Assembly (NCBI RefSeq): GCF_016406305.1
Contig: NZ_CP066369.1
Location: 1,568,501-1,632,500, forward strand
Origin: Shewanella putrefaciens
GTDB lineage: Bacteria; Pseudomonadota; Gammaproteobacteria; Enterobacterales; Shewanellaceae
Length of the DNA stretch: 64,000 nucleotides
Direction: 5' to 3'
Below the pieces are notes generated by a model that saw only the letters and a program-made list of their open reading frames with translations, did not search any database and had not been told where the DNA came from. A program made the position numbers and the translations under genes. Positions 8,317-17,147 of the stretch are shown here, piece by piece (position 1 is the first letter of the stretch; each line of letters begins with the position of its first letter).

Positions 8317-10551
8317 ATGTCTCAGATAAAACTCTATGTCGCCAATATGAATTGTGCTGGCTGTGTGGCCAAAATTGAAAAGACGTTTGCCGCCCAGCAG
8401 GGTATCGAAGCTAGGGTCAATCTCGCCGATAAGCAAGTCACAGTAAAAGGTGCAATGAGCACAGATACCGCATTGGTGCTGATGGCAAATGCGGGCTATC
8501 CGGCGCAGGTGGTTATCGATGCTAAGGCTGCTGCAGAGGAAAAGCGGCGAGAAGATGCGGCCGAGTATCGGCTGCGGATGCGCCAAGCGCTAGCGGCACT
8601 GGCGGTCGGCGTGCCTATGATGCTCTGGGGATTACTGGGCGGTGAGATGATGATCAATAGCCCTAGCATGCAGTTAGGCTGGGGCATTATGGGCTTAGTT
8701 ACGCTGGCACTCTTGGTCGGCACAGGGCGCCATTTCTATCAAGGAATGTGGCGCGCGCTTAAGGCTAAAACCACCAATATGGACACCTTGATCGTGCTGG
8801 GGACGAGTACGGCATGGGCCTATTCCATGCTGGTGGTCTTGATCCCAACGGCATTCCCCATGGATACCCGCCATGTGTATTTTGAGGCGAGTGTGATGAT
8901 CTTAGGTCTGATTAACCTAGGCCATGCCCTCGAGCTTAAGGCGCGGGGTAAAACCAGTGAAGCCGTGCAGCGTTTACTCGGCCTGCAATCTTCTACCGCT
9001 ATCCGCATTGGGGAAAAGGGCGATGAAGAGGTTGAAATCGATCAGCTTAAACTGGGGGATAAACTGCGTTTACGCCCAGGAGACAGAGTCGCTTTAGATG
9101 GGGTGGTGGAGTCGGGACAATCACTGCTAGATGAAGCCATGCTCACGGGTGAACCTATTCCCGTGCCTAAAAATATCGGTGATAGCCTCAGTGCAGGCAC
9201 TGTCAACGGCAATGGCAGCTTAGTGTATCGGGTGACAGCTGGGCTTAAGGATACGCGGCTTGCGAAAATTATCACCTTAGTGCAGGAGGCGCAAACATCG
9301 AAGATGCCCATTGGCCGACTGGCGGATAAGATCTCGGCGGTATTTGTGCCGAGTGTGGTGGTGATTGCGCTGCTGGCGGCGGCAATATGGTACATTGTTG
9401 GCCCCGCTCCCGCTTTAAGTCACGCACTCGTGGTGCTGACCAGTGTACTTATCATTGCATGCCCCTGCGCCCTAGGGCTAGCAACACCCATGTCAATCAT
9501 GGTGGCCGTGGGCCGCGCCGCACAGATGGGCGTATTGGTTAAAAATGGTGAAGCCCTACAGAGCGCCAGCCAAGTCGATTGTGTGGTGCTCGATAAAACC
9601 GGCACTGTGACACTCGGTAAACCCCAAGTGACGGATGTGAATTGGTTATCTGTAATGGCTGAAGAGGAACAATTATCCCTACTCGGCGCGATTGCGAGCC
9701 TAGAGCAGCACTCCGAACATCCACTGGCGAGTGCGATTGTCCATTATGCCAAGCAATCCTTAACCCTATTGCCAGAGACGCAAGCCTTCACTAACCATCA
9801 AGGTAAAGGGATTGAGGGACAAGTGGATGGCGTTACTCTGCTGGTGGGCAACCTTGCCCTGATGATGGCATTTAATGTGGTCGAAGAGGATGGCTCTGGA
9901 TTAGATATTGAGGCGACATCACACTTTGCTAAACAAGGTAAAACGCCTATCTATGTGGCCAAAGCGGGCAAGTTAGTGGCCACTATCGCCCTTGCCGATC
10001 CGATTAAGCCCGATGCCAAAAGTGCGATCGAGGCTATGCAGCAACAGGGGATCCGTGTGGTGCTATTAACGGGGGATAATCCGTTAACGGCGCAGGCCGT
10101 TGCCGATAGCGTCGGCATTACCGAAGTGATAGCCGGCGTATTACCCGAGCAAAAACAGCAACATATTAAAGCATTGCAACAACAGGGGCACAGGGTTGCC
10201 ATGGTCGGGGATGGCATTAACGATGCGCCGGCCTTGATGAGCGCCGACGTCGGCATTGCCATGGGATCGGGTACTGAGGTGGCGATTGAGAGCGCCGATA
10301 TGACGCTGCTCTCCCATCAGTTGATAGTGATTGCTAACTTATTGGCCCTGTCGCGGGCGACCATTACCAACATTAAGCAGAATCTGTTCGGTGCCTTTGT
10401 GTATAACAGTTTAGGTATTCCGGTGGCGGCGGGCGTGCTTTATCCACTAACGGGCATGTTGTTAAGCCCTGTGATTGCTGGCGCGGCGATGGCCTTATCT
10501 TCGCTTACCGTGGTAACCAACGCCAATCGTTTAAGGAAACAGCAGTTGTAG
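8317..10551 (+). CDS. copA: Copper-exporting P1B-type ATPase
   Basis: A 744-residue P-type ATPase. It has a single N-terminal heavy-metal-binding domain with the motif MNCAGC (residues about 10-15), where E. coli CopA has two. The membrane-metal motif CPC lies in IIACPCALGLATP. The phosphorylation motif DKTGTVT, the HP dipeptide in EHPLAS, the actuator TGEP, and the hinge GDGINDAPAL are all present. It pumps Cu(I) from cytoplasm to periplasm using ATP. Eight membrane helices are expected, and hydrophobic stretches match that layout. It is divergent from cueR and preceded by a CueR-type promoter. No copper chaperone gene lies next to it. Confidence 0.93.
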   Translation: MSQIKLYVANMNCAGCVAKIEKTFAAQQGIEARVNLADKQVTVKGAMSTDTALVLMANAGYPAQVVIDAKAAAEEKRREDAAEYRLRMRQALAALAVGVPMMLWGLLGGEMMINSPSMQLGWGIMGLVTLALLVGTGRHFYQGMWRALKAKTTNMDTLIVLGTSTAWAYSMLVVLIPTAFPMDTRHVYFEASVMILGLINLGHALELKARGKTSEAVQRLLGLQSSTAIRIGEKGDEEVEIDQLKLGDKLRLRPGDRVALDGVVESGQSLLDEAMLTGEPIPVPKNIGDSLSAGTVNGNGSLVYRVTAGLKDTRLAKIITLVQEAQTSKMPIGRLADKISAVFVPSVVVIALLAAAIWYIVGPAPALSHALVVLTSVLIIACPCALGLATPMSIMVAVGRAAQMGVLVKNGEALQSASQVDCVVLDKTGTVTLGKPQVTDVNWLSVMAEEEQLSLLGAIASLEQHSEHPLASAIVHYAKQSLTLLPETQAFTNHQGKGIEGQVDGVTLLVGNLALMMAFNVVEEDGSGLDIEATSHFAKQGKTPIYVAKAGKLVATIALADPIKPDAKSAIEAMQQQGIRVVLLTGDNPLTAQAVADSVGITEVIAGVLPEQKQQHIKALQQQGHRVAMVGDGINDAPALMSADVGIAMGSGTEVAIESADMTLLSHQLIVIANLLALSRATITNIKQNLFGAFVYNSLGIPVAAGVLYPLTGMLLSPVIAGAAMALSSLTVVTNANRLRKQQL

Positions 10552-10628
10552 CCTCAGCCTTGACGCAGATCCGATTTGGATTTCGCCGCCATGACAAGGC
10601 GTTGCAGGGGAGAAGGATGAGGCCTTTT
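10551..10628 (+). terminator. Possible copA terminator with nested stems
   Basis: GCCTCA (10551-10556) can pair with TGAGGC (10618-10623), which is followed by CTTTTTAG. Inside it, GCCTTG (10557-10562) can pair with CAAGGC (10595-10600). The outer pair and T-run are terminator-like, but the long loop makes this uncertain. Confidence 0.35.
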
Positions 10629-10631
10629 TAG

Positions 10632-10659
10632 TTGATAATTTAGCCCAAACTGCTATAGT
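10632..10659 (+). promoter_or_regulatory. Candidate sigma-70 promoter of ybiT
   Basis: TTGATA (10632-10637) and TATAGT (10654-10659) are spaced 16 bp and lie about 100 bp before the ybiT start codon. No operator was recognised. Confidence 0.4.
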
Positions 10660-10758
10660 GCCACGTTTATTTTTACCCCCTCAGGCTGGTGGAAATTGGT
10701 TTATGCTTATTTGCACTGCCAATAATCTGGCCAACATTACTCGATTTGGAAGTTCATT

Positions 10759-12351
10759 TTGATCACAACAGCGAATATCACCATGCAGTTTGGCTCTAAG
10801 CCACTGTTTGAAAACATCTCAGTTAAATTTGGCGGCGGTAACCGTTACGGTCTTATCGGTGCAAACGGCTGCGGTAAATCAACCTTCATGAAGATCCTTT
10901 GCGGTGATCTAGAGCCAAGCAGCGGTAACGTATCTTTAGACGTGAACGAGCGTCTGGGTAAACTAAGCCAGAACCAATTCGGTTATGAGGAATACACCCT
11001 GATCGACACAGTGATCATGGGCCACCGTGAGCTGTGGAAGGTAAAACAAGAGCGCGACCGAATTTATTCACTGCCAGAAATGAGCGAAGAAGACGGCATT
11101 GCCGTGGCAAACCTTGAGATGGAATTTGCCGAGATGGACGGTTACACCGCCGAATCCCGTGCGGGCGAGTTGTTGCTCGGTGTGGGTATTGGCATTGAAA
11201 GCCACTTTGGTTTGATGTCTGAAATCGCCCCAGGTTTAAAACTGCGGGTTTTGCTTGCTCAAGCCCTGTTCTCTGACCCAGATGTACTGCTGCTCGACGA
11301 ACCAACCAACAACTTGGACATCGACACCATCCGCTGGTTACAGGACGTATTGAACCAACGCGACAGTACCATGATCATCATTTCCCACGACCGTTACTTC
11401 CTAAACTCAGTCTGTACCCATATGGCGGACTTAGACTACGGTGAGCTGCGCGTTTACCCAGGTAACTACGACGAATATATGCAAGCGGCCACCCAGGCAC
11501 GCGAGCGTTTAATTGCGGATAATGCGAAGAAAAAGGCTCAAATTTCTGAGCTGCAAACCTTCGTTGCACGTTTCTCCGCTAACGCTTCTAAGGCAAAACA
11601 AGCGACTTCCCGCGCCCGTCAAATCGACAAAATTAAGCTGGATGAAGTCAAAGCCTCTAGCCGCGTGAACCCCTTTATTCGTTTCGAACAGGAAAAGAAA
11701 CTGTTCCGCAACGCCTTAGTGGTTGAAAACTTAACCAAAGGTTATGGCACGCCCCTATTTAAAGATTTGAATCTGATCGTCGAAGTGGGCGAGCGTATTG
11801 CGATTCTAGGTGAAAACGGGGTGGGTAAAACGACCCTGCTGCGCACCTTAATCCATGATATTCCACAGGATGAAGGCCATATTCAATGGTCCGAAAACGC
11901 CAACATTGGCTACTACGCCCAGGATCACGAGTCTGATTTCGCGAACGACATGACTTTATTCGAATGGATGAGCCAGTGGCGCAAACCCGAAGATGACGAT
12001 CAATCTGTCCGTGGCATTTTAGGCCGTATGTTATTTGGCGCCGACGACATTAAAAAGTCCGTTAAAGTGCTGTCGGGTGGTGAGAAGGGCCGGATGTTAT
12101 TTGGCAAGCTTATCATGCAAAAAGCCAATATTCTGATGCTCGACGAACCGACTAACCATATGGATATGGAATCTATCGAGTCATTAAACAACGCCTTAGA
12201 AAAATACGAAGGAACACTGTTGTTTGTGAGTCACGATCGCGCATTTGTATCGTCATTGGCAAACCGTATCCTTGAAATCACCCCTAATGGCGTGAATGAC
12301 TTCAAGGGCACCTACGATGAATTCCTTGCCAGCAAGGGCATCGAAGGCTAA
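10759..12351 (+). CDS. ybiT: ABC-F family ATPase YbiT
   Basis: A 530-residue soluble protein with two ABC ATPase domains and no membrane segment. The first Walker A is GANGCGKST with DEPTNNLD downstream. The second is GENGVGKTT with signature LSGGEKGR and DEPTNHMD. Between them is the ABC-F linker, rich in Ala, Lys and Arg (residues about 245-310). It is very close to E. coli YbiT along its whole length. ABC-F proteins act on the ribosome E site. The YbiT role, relief of stalled translation, is known only in outline. The start codon is TTG at 10759, which gives the same N-terminus and the same 530-residue length as E. coli YbiT. Confidence 0.92.
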   Translation: MITTANITMQFGSKPLFENISVKFGGGNRYGLIGANGCGKSTFMKILCGDLEPSSGNVSLDVNERLGKLSQNQFGYEEYTLIDTVIMGHRELWKVKQERDRIYSLPEMSEEDGIAVANLEMEFAEMDGYTAESRAGELLLGVGIGIESHFGLMSEIAPGLKLRVLLAQALFSDPDVLLLDEPTNNLDIDTIRWLQDVLNQRDSTMIIISHDRYFLNSVCTHMADLDYGELRVYPGNYDEYMQAATQARERLIADNAKKKAQISELQTFVARFSANASKAKQATSRARQIDKIKLDEVKASSRVNPFIRFEQEKKLFRNALVVENLTKGYGTPLFKDLNLIVEVGERIAILGENGVGKTTLLRTLIHDIPQDEGHIQWSENANIGYYAQDHESDFANDMTLFEWMSQWRKPEDDDQSVRGILGRMLFGADDIKKSVKVLSGGEKGRMLFGKLIMQKANILMLDEPTNHMDMESIESLNNALEKYEGTLLFVSHDRAFVSSLANRILEITPNGVNDFKGTYDEFLASKGIEG

Positions 12352-12418
12352 TCAGTTACTTTAAGTATTAAACTTTAAGTATTAAATTGCCTTACGTGTT
12401 TACAAACCCTGTTTGAAT

Positions 12419-12449
12419 AAAACGCCGCTCAAATTGAGTGGCGTTTTTG
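12419..12449 (+). terminator. Terminator of ybiT
   Basis: AAAACGCC (12419-12426) pairs with GGCGTTTT (12440-12447). The inner part continues as GCTCA/TGAGT, so the stem is nearly perfect over about 13 bp with an AAT loop, followed by TTGTTT. Confidence 0.85.
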
Positions 12450-12634
12450 TTTAGGGAGTTTGCCCTAACTAACTGATCATAAATATGTTACATCGCAGGG
12501 TATCGCACGCAGACACGCCATCAACTCTTCTGAAGGCTCCACCGCGCCATCCTTGGCGCAGAGGGCCTGCTTACCGATATCCTGCTCGCCCTATAAAGTG
12601 CTCTACTATTGGAAACGGTTTCCTAGATGAGCGA

Positions 12635-13168
12635 CTATTGCTTTACCTCGGCGGCTTTTTGCTCGACATAAATCAGGCTGTTGGTATCAAAGCCGCGGGC
12701 GCTCGCCATCTCGACAAATTGCTGAATTACCTCGGGGGATACCGTTGGGGTTCTGGCTAAAAGCCATAAATAATCCGTATCCGGCCCTGAGATAAAGGCG
12801 TATTGGTAATTTTGTTGATCGAGCCCGAACACCACATAGGCGCCATAAAATGGCCCAAAGAAGGAGACTTTTAAGTAGGCTTCATTCTCACCATTCACAA
12901 AATAGGCTTTACCTTCAGCCTCTTTCCATTCCTGTTTAGCGGCGGAATAACCCCGATTAATCACCTTAACGCCGCCATCGGGCTTAAGGCTGTATTCGGC
13001 GGTGACTTGGGTTAAGCCGCGTTCGAAAGAGTGGTCAAGCCTCGCTATCTCGTACCATTTGCCTAAGTAGCGGTCGAGTTCAAAATCCTTAACGGGTTCG
13101 ACATAGTTGGGCATTCCTAGGCAGCCTGTCAGGACCAAGGCGCTGAGCATTAAGAGTAGTTTTTTCAA
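12635..13168 (-). CDS. blc: Outer-membrane lipocalin Blc
   Basis: A 177-residue bacterial lipocalin. The signal peptide ends in a lipobox (VLTGC, Cys16), so it should be lipid-anchored, most likely in the outer membrane. The lipocalin signature LGKWYEIARLDHSFERGL begins near residue 35. The C-terminal segment with YLWLLARTP is typical of Blc. Family members bind lysophospholipids or fatty acids and help with envelope stress or lipid storage. It is transcribed convergently to ybiT and 43 bp downstream of an EamA transporter gene on the same strand, so the two might be co-transcribed. Confidence 0.88.
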   Translation of the reverse strand: MKKLLLMLSALVLTGCLGMPNYVEPVKDFELDRYLGKWYEIARLDHSFERGLTQVTAEYSLKPDGGVKVINRGYSAAKQEWKEAEGKAYFVNGENEAYLKVSFFGPFYGAYVVFGLDQQNYQYAFISGPDTDYLWLLARTPTVSPEVIQQFVEMASARGFDTNSLIYVEQKAAEVKQ

Positions 13169-13211
13169 GTGCGGCTCCTATCTATAAGGTTTAGTTTATT
13201 ATACTCATCAA

Positions 13212-14114
13212 TTAATTATGGCAAGCCGAGGGATCTTCTGTGCTTTTTAGGGCTTTTCTCTGACTTAGCCAACCTTGAGTTATGCCAGCCAGAATAATCA
13301 ATCCAACACCGCACAGCTGCTGCGCCGTTAAGGCCTCATTAAATAGCCACCATGCCAGCGCCACCACTACGACAGGTTCTACATAGGAGAGTGTGCCATA
13401 GGTGACAGAGGGCAGTTGGCTTAGGGCTTTTACCGCAAATAAAATCGCTAAAAATCCCGGAAAGAATCCAATGGCGAGTAGCCAAGCAAATTGATTAAGG
13501 CTTGGCAGCAATGGCGTGGTTAACACTAAGGGCAGCAGGCATAAAGCGCCAACACTTAACTGTACGAGCGTGCTTTGGTAGGGCGAGGCCGCGCTGGGTT
13601 TTCGATTGATTAAGATAAAGCCGCTATAGGTCAATAACGACAGTAAAGCATAAAAATATCCCAATATTTCAGAATCATATAGCGACTGGCTCGATGTCAT
13701 AGGCAGCATTAATATAAAGCCCGCTAAGGCGAGTACCACGCTTGCCATACTGAATCGGTTGAGTCTTTCATTAAACACAAAGTGCGCAAATACCGAAGAC
13801 ACCACAGGCGCGAGGTAGATAATCATAATCACGGTTGCCATCTGGGTGTACTGAATGGCTTCAATATAAAAGGCCATAAATCCCGCGAGCATAGCGCCAT
13901 TAATCAAGGTTCGTTTGCTGGGCCTATGGTGGATCTCCTGCCGCTTGCCGTTAAACACCATGTAAGCGGTTAAAAACAAGGCACCAAAGAGTAAACGATA
14001 AAAGGTAATATGTTCGGCGGGCAGGGCTGCAAAGCGTGCGAATACGCCAATAGTGCCCATTAAGGTGGCAGCCAATAGGGCAAAAATTAAGGCCAAAGCG
14101 GGGGGCGGATTCAT
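13212..14114 (-). CDS. EamA/DMT-family transporter
   Basis: A 300-residue protein with about ten hydrophobic helices arranged as two EamA repeats (residues about 6-140 and 150-282). This is the architecture of drug/metabolite transporters such as RhaT, YdcZ-like and RarD-like exporters. The second repeat ends in the typical SYVEPVVVVALAWWLFNEALT segment. Substrate cannot be told from sequence. A basic, polar tail follows the last helix. Confidence 0.82.
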   Translation of the reverse strand: MNPPPALALIFALLAATLMGTIGVFARFAALPAEHITFYRLLFGALFLTAYMVFNGKRQEIHHRPSKRTLINGAMLAGFMAFYIEAIQYTQMATVIMIIYLAPVVSSVFAHFVFNERLNRFSMASVVLALAGFILMLPMTSSQSLYDSEILGYFYALLSLLTYSGFILINRKPSAASPYQSTLVQLSVGALCLLPLVLTTPLLPSLNQFAWLLAIGFFPGFLAILFAVKALSQLPSVTYGTLSYVEPVVVVALAWWLFNEALTAQQLCGVGLIILAGITQGWLSQRKALKSTEDPSACHN

Positions 14115-14220
14115 GTGTCACCTTTAGCGTGCGATTGCGTACCGTAGAAGTATCCCAAGGAGTAAGGACGCTGAGTTTGCCCTAAAATACGCCACTAGGC
14201 TAGAGAGGTATTAGATTGCA

Positions 14221-14283
14221 CTGTGGTTACTGTGGTTACTGTGGTTACTGTGGTTACTGTGGTTACTGTGGTTACTGTGGTTA
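14221..14283. repeat. Perfect 9-bp tandem repeat, 7 copies
   Basis: The unit CTGTGGTTA is repeated seven times without a mismatch over 63 bp, followed by TAGTGCTAGTGCT. It lies in the 220-bp gap between the EamA gene start and the end of the LamG-like gene. The perfect copies imply recent expansion by slippage. No gene was found in this gap. Confidence 0.95.
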
Positions 14284-14334
14284 TAGTGCTAGTGCTAAAG
14301 GCCACTTATGCCATTAATGATAAGGGGATCTTTG

Positions 14335-15342
14335 TTATCGACGATATAAGGGGCGCGCCTGTTCACTTCTAGTTTCACTGATACGAATTTCGGCGATTAA
14401 TCGACTCGGGGTTGATTGGCTGATAAAACAATCAAAGGTCAGTTCATTAGCGAGCTGCAAATGAACATGGGAACGTTTCGGGGTGAGGGATTTTAATATA
14501 TCAAAAGTTAATTCAATATCGGGTTTTTCTTCGGTAATATAATTTGCTTGATAAATAAAGTGTGGCCACGTTTGATTGTTTGACTCAATGATATAAGCGC
14601 AGCGCTCATTGGCGGGAATGCTATTGGGGAGTTGTTTATTAAAGTTGTTCGTGTTTAAGGCGTTTTTGATAAATTGATATTCGGTATCGTTAAAAATAAT
14701 CAGCATCACTTCCTGTCTTACTGAATAAAGCGGGTTTAAATCGATATTCATTTTTGACTGTTTATCTGAATAGGTATAAAGATTATTATCAGTGATGGAG
14801 TCTTGAACATATGGCTGCCGATAATAGTCTAAGATTTGATTATCCGTTAAGCAGTTTTCAATTAAACTGATATTCGTGATTTCACCATCGAACAAGGCTA
14901 TTTCAGTACATATGGCTTTTAATGTATTTTGAACCGTCAAAGGAGTAATTTGCTGCTGAAGCTCGATTTCATCGCCATCTATATAGCATTTTAGCTTATG
15001 GTATTGATAGCTGATGGATAATAAATGCCAATAATCATCATTGAATTCACCAGGAATTGATACCATTTCAATAGATAATAACCGACTATTAACGACAGAT
15101 TCAATATGGCCCTGTGCATTAAGCTTGACCATAAAACCGGTATGATTAAACTCACAAAAATATTGAAAGACCAGCCCCCCATGCGAAGTTTTTATCCAAG
15201 CTTGAAAGGTGAAAACATCGAGTGTCCCCGTGCCTAATAGGCGTGTTTTAGCCGTATTGTCTGGCGTCTCTTGCGCTATTTCTCGAGATACATCCTGAGT
15301 TAAGCTATTCGAGCCAGCATATAAGGTTTTTGAGGTTTTCAT
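14335..15342 (-). CDS. LamG/concanavalin-like domain protein, unknown function
   Basis: A 335-residue protein with no clear signal peptide or membrane helix. Residues about 35-180 look like a LamG/concanavalin A-like fold. The markers are FTFQAWIKTS, then GFMVKLNAQGHIES, the central YWHLLSISYQYHKLKCYIDGDEI, and ITNISLIENCLTDNQILDYYRQP. The rest (about 190-335) has no recognised domain. The gene is AT-rich (about 37% GC in 14,701-14,760, counted by eye), which with the neighbouring repeat suggests accessory origin. It is 60 bp downstream of a PAS-GGDEF gene on the same strand and may be in its transcript. It could bind a glycan or be a self-associating surface or phage-like structural element; I cannot decide. 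Confidence 0.55.
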   Translation of the reverse strand: MKTSKTLYAGSNSLTQDVSREIAQETPDNTAKTRLLGTGTLDVFTFQAWIKTSHGGLVFQYFCEFNHTGFMVKLNAQGHIESVVNSRLLSIEMVSIPGEFNDDYWHLLSISYQYHKLKCYIDGDEIELQQQITPLTVQNTLKAICTEIALFDGEITNISLIENCLTDNQILDYYRQPYVQDSITDNNLYTYSDKQSKMNIDLNPLYSVRQEVMLIIFNDTEYQFIKNALNTNNFNKQLPNSIPANERCAYIIESNNQTWPHFIYQANYITEEKPDIELTFDILKSLTPKRSHVHLQLANELTFDCFISQSTPSRLIAEIRISETRSEQARPLYRR

Positions 15343-15402
15343 GGGCGATATCCTTGGGTTATGTCATCCATAACCCTTTGGCTTTATTTCCGATAAATAC
15401 CA

Positions 15403-16422
15403 TCACAGGGAGGCATTAATTCTATCGCGGCCATCGGCCTTAGCACGGTAAAGGGCCGTATCGGCGGCGCACAGCATGGCGAGTGAGGTGCGAAATTGCC
15501 CATTAATTTCGCTCGCAATGCCTTGGCTGGCACTCACTGAGACATAATCCCTGAGTCCTTGATCGCTAAAGCGAATGTTATTAATGCCTTGCTGGATTTT
15601 TTGCGCAATAGTGAGTGCCATTTTGGCATTATGATTGGGCAGGATCAGCGCAAACTCTTCGCCGCCGTAGCGAGCCGCAAGGCCAATTTCGATAGGCACA
15701 ATATCCGCGATGACTTTGGCAATTTTTCTAAGGCATTCATCACCTTGGATATGACCAAACTGATCGTTAAACACCTTAAAGTAATCCACATCGATAATGA
15801 CCACGCTAATGGGGCGCAGTTTGGCGGTGCATTCTTCCCAATGTTGTTGCAGCATTTCATCGAAATAACGGCGGTTGGCCAGCTGGGTGAGGGAATCCGT
15901 GGCGGCGAGTTTGCGCAGTTTTTGGTTTTCCACCTTATGTTGAGTTAAATCGTGCATCACCATCACAAACAATGGTTCATGGCTTGGAATATAGGAGACA
16001 GAGAGTTCGATGTCCTTTGCCTTACCGGAGGCGCTGATCAAGGTCATTTCCTTCGCGGGGTGTTGCACTGGCTGACCGCAGTTTTTACCCAATTGGATAT
16101 CGTGACTGAGCAGATTGTCATAATGGGCTTGGTGGTGCTCGGTTAAAAAATTGCGCCAATCTTGGCCCTTTAAGCTGACCTGTGGACAATCGAGTAGCTC
16201 GGCACTGCGCTGATTGCACGAACGGATAAAACCGTTGGCATTCACTAGGATCACTGGCTCGGTTAAATGTTGAATAAAGAGCTCAATGGTCTCGAGGGAA
16301 GAATGCTCGAAAAAGTTCAGCGGTAGCTCGGCAGCCTTTGCATGCTGAGTTGCGGGCAATGCAGCATCATCGACAATGGATAAGGCGGGTTGTTGGCGTG
16401 CCAGTTTCGGTGAGTTTGTCAT
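15403..16422 (-). CDS. PAS-GGDEF diguanylate cyclase
   Basis: A 339-residue protein. Residues of about 45-170 form a PAS domain ([19 protein letters not shown] and later [12 protein letters not shown]). A GGDEF domain spans about 178-335, with [10 protein letters not shown] at its start and the active-site motif GGEEF intact. It should make cyclic di-GMP from GTP. The position of the inhibitory RxxD site upstream of GGEEF reads PIEI, so product inhibition at the usual I-site is probably absent. No membrane segment or signal peptide is visible, so it is cytoplasmic, with PAS as the sensor. It sits upstream of a LamG-like gene on the same strand. Confidence 0.88.
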   Translation of the reverse strand: MTNSPKLARQQPALSIVDDAALPATQHAKAAELPLNFFEHSSLETIELFIQHLTEPVILVNANGFIRSCNQRSAELLDCPQVSLKGQDWRNFLTEHHQAHYDNLLSHDIQLGKNCGQPVQHPAKEMTLISASGKAKDIELSVSYIPSHEPLFVMVMHDLTQHKVENQKLRKLAATDSLTQLANRRYFDEMLQQHWEECTAKLRPISVVIIDVDYFKVFNDQFGHIQGDECLRKIAKVIADIVPIEIGLAARYGGEEFALILPNHNAKMALTIAQKIQQGINNIRFSDQGLRDYVSVSASQGIASEINGQFRTSLAMLCAADTALYRAKADGRDRINASL

Positions 16423-16751
16423 TGTTATCTTTCTCCGTGAACTTTAATCATCTGCGCTAGGCGCTTTTCTGAGGATGACTTTATTCTGGCGGAAGAAAAG
16501 ATACCTTCTGCTTACCTTCTGGTTTAACTTATTGTTTATAAATGAATAAAAAATTAGTTTTTCGAGCGGTTTGGGTCGTATTCACGCCTATTCGGTGCGA
16601 TTTATTTAATGTTAAGGCGAAATAACGCACAAATTTGTGAAGAGGAATTGGTAGAACAGGCCTAGTAACTTGCTTTATGGAGTGTTGGATAGGGGGTTGA
16701 AGGGAATGTGGAGAGGGAAAAAGGGGACAGGATTAACTGTCCCAATAATTT
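16423..16751. other. Intergenic region between the GGDEF gene and the DP-EP gene
   Basis: This 329-bp stretch holds the upstream region of the GGDEF gene (right after 16422) and, at its far end, the terminator of the DP-EP gene. It is AT-rich around 16,520-16,620. I found no gene in it. Confidence 0.6.
16717..16743 (-). terminator. Terminator of the STAND-NTPase/DP-EP unit
   Basis: GGGACAG (16724-16730) and CTGTCCC (16737-16743) form a perfect 7-bp stem with a 6-base loop. Read on the minus strand, the second arm is followed by CTTTTTCCC. It lies 8 bp beyond the stop of the minus-strand gene that ends at 16752. Confidence 0.75.
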
Positions 16752-17129
16752 TTACACTTCAGGGCGATTTACTACCTGTGGGTCCGGGCTAAGTAACAAC
16801 AGCGTGTTTGTTGTATTACTTAAAACAAACTGGAATTTGGTTGTACCTAGAGTTTTGTCTAAATCGAGTAGTTGAATTAAAGAACCGTCACTGCTTAGTG
16901 TTACTGCATCAACAATATGATCGAAGGGGGTTTGGAATGCAGCACCAATAAATTTTAGTCCTTGATTTGTTTTGTCAATGAGTTGATAGGTGATTGTCCC
17001 ATTCTGCGTGACAACTACGTTGCCACAACATGGTGTATCGTCAAAGTTAAAATACTGGAATGATGGAACATCATTATCTAGAGTTACGACAACTTTATAC
17101 AGATTGGCTATTCCAGATGTTTGTGACAT
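16752..17129 (-). CDS. Small DP-EP-like protein, unknown function
   Basis: A 125-residue protein without signal peptide or membrane helix, rich in beta-strand-forming stretches ([37 protein letters not shown]). It ends in a Pro-rich tail, [12 protein letters not shown]. The tail and size resemble the small DP-EP family seen in Shewanella and Vibrio, for which I know no function; this assignment is tentative. A PCCG motif (about residues 33-36) could bind metal or form a disulfide. The gene lies 18 bp downstream of the STAND-NTPase gene on the same strand, and a terminator follows. The two genes therefore look like one transcription unit. Confidence 0.6.
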   Translation of the reverse strand: MSQTSGIANLYKVVVTLDNDVPSFQYFNFDDTPCCGNVVVTQNGTITYQLIDKTNQGLKFIGAAFQTPFDHIVDAVTLSSDGSLIQLLDLDKTLGTTKFQFVLSNTTNTLLLLSPDPQVVNRPEV

Positions 17130-17147
17130 TTTAGTTCTCCGTGTTAG

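Noticed and set aside
8185..8586. Minus-strand open frame across the cueR-copA promoter and the start of copA
   Set aside because: It is antisense to the copA metal-binding domain, overlaps the promoter, and its product resembles no protein family.
12485..12760. Plus-strand open frame antisense to the end of blc
   Set aside because: It has no ribosome site and overlaps the well-supported lipocalin gene.
16724..16743. GGGACAG/CTGTCCC as a REP element of the transposase
   Set aside because: It fits a minus-strand terminator by position and T-run; the link with CTGTCCCC near 52,152 is too short to support.
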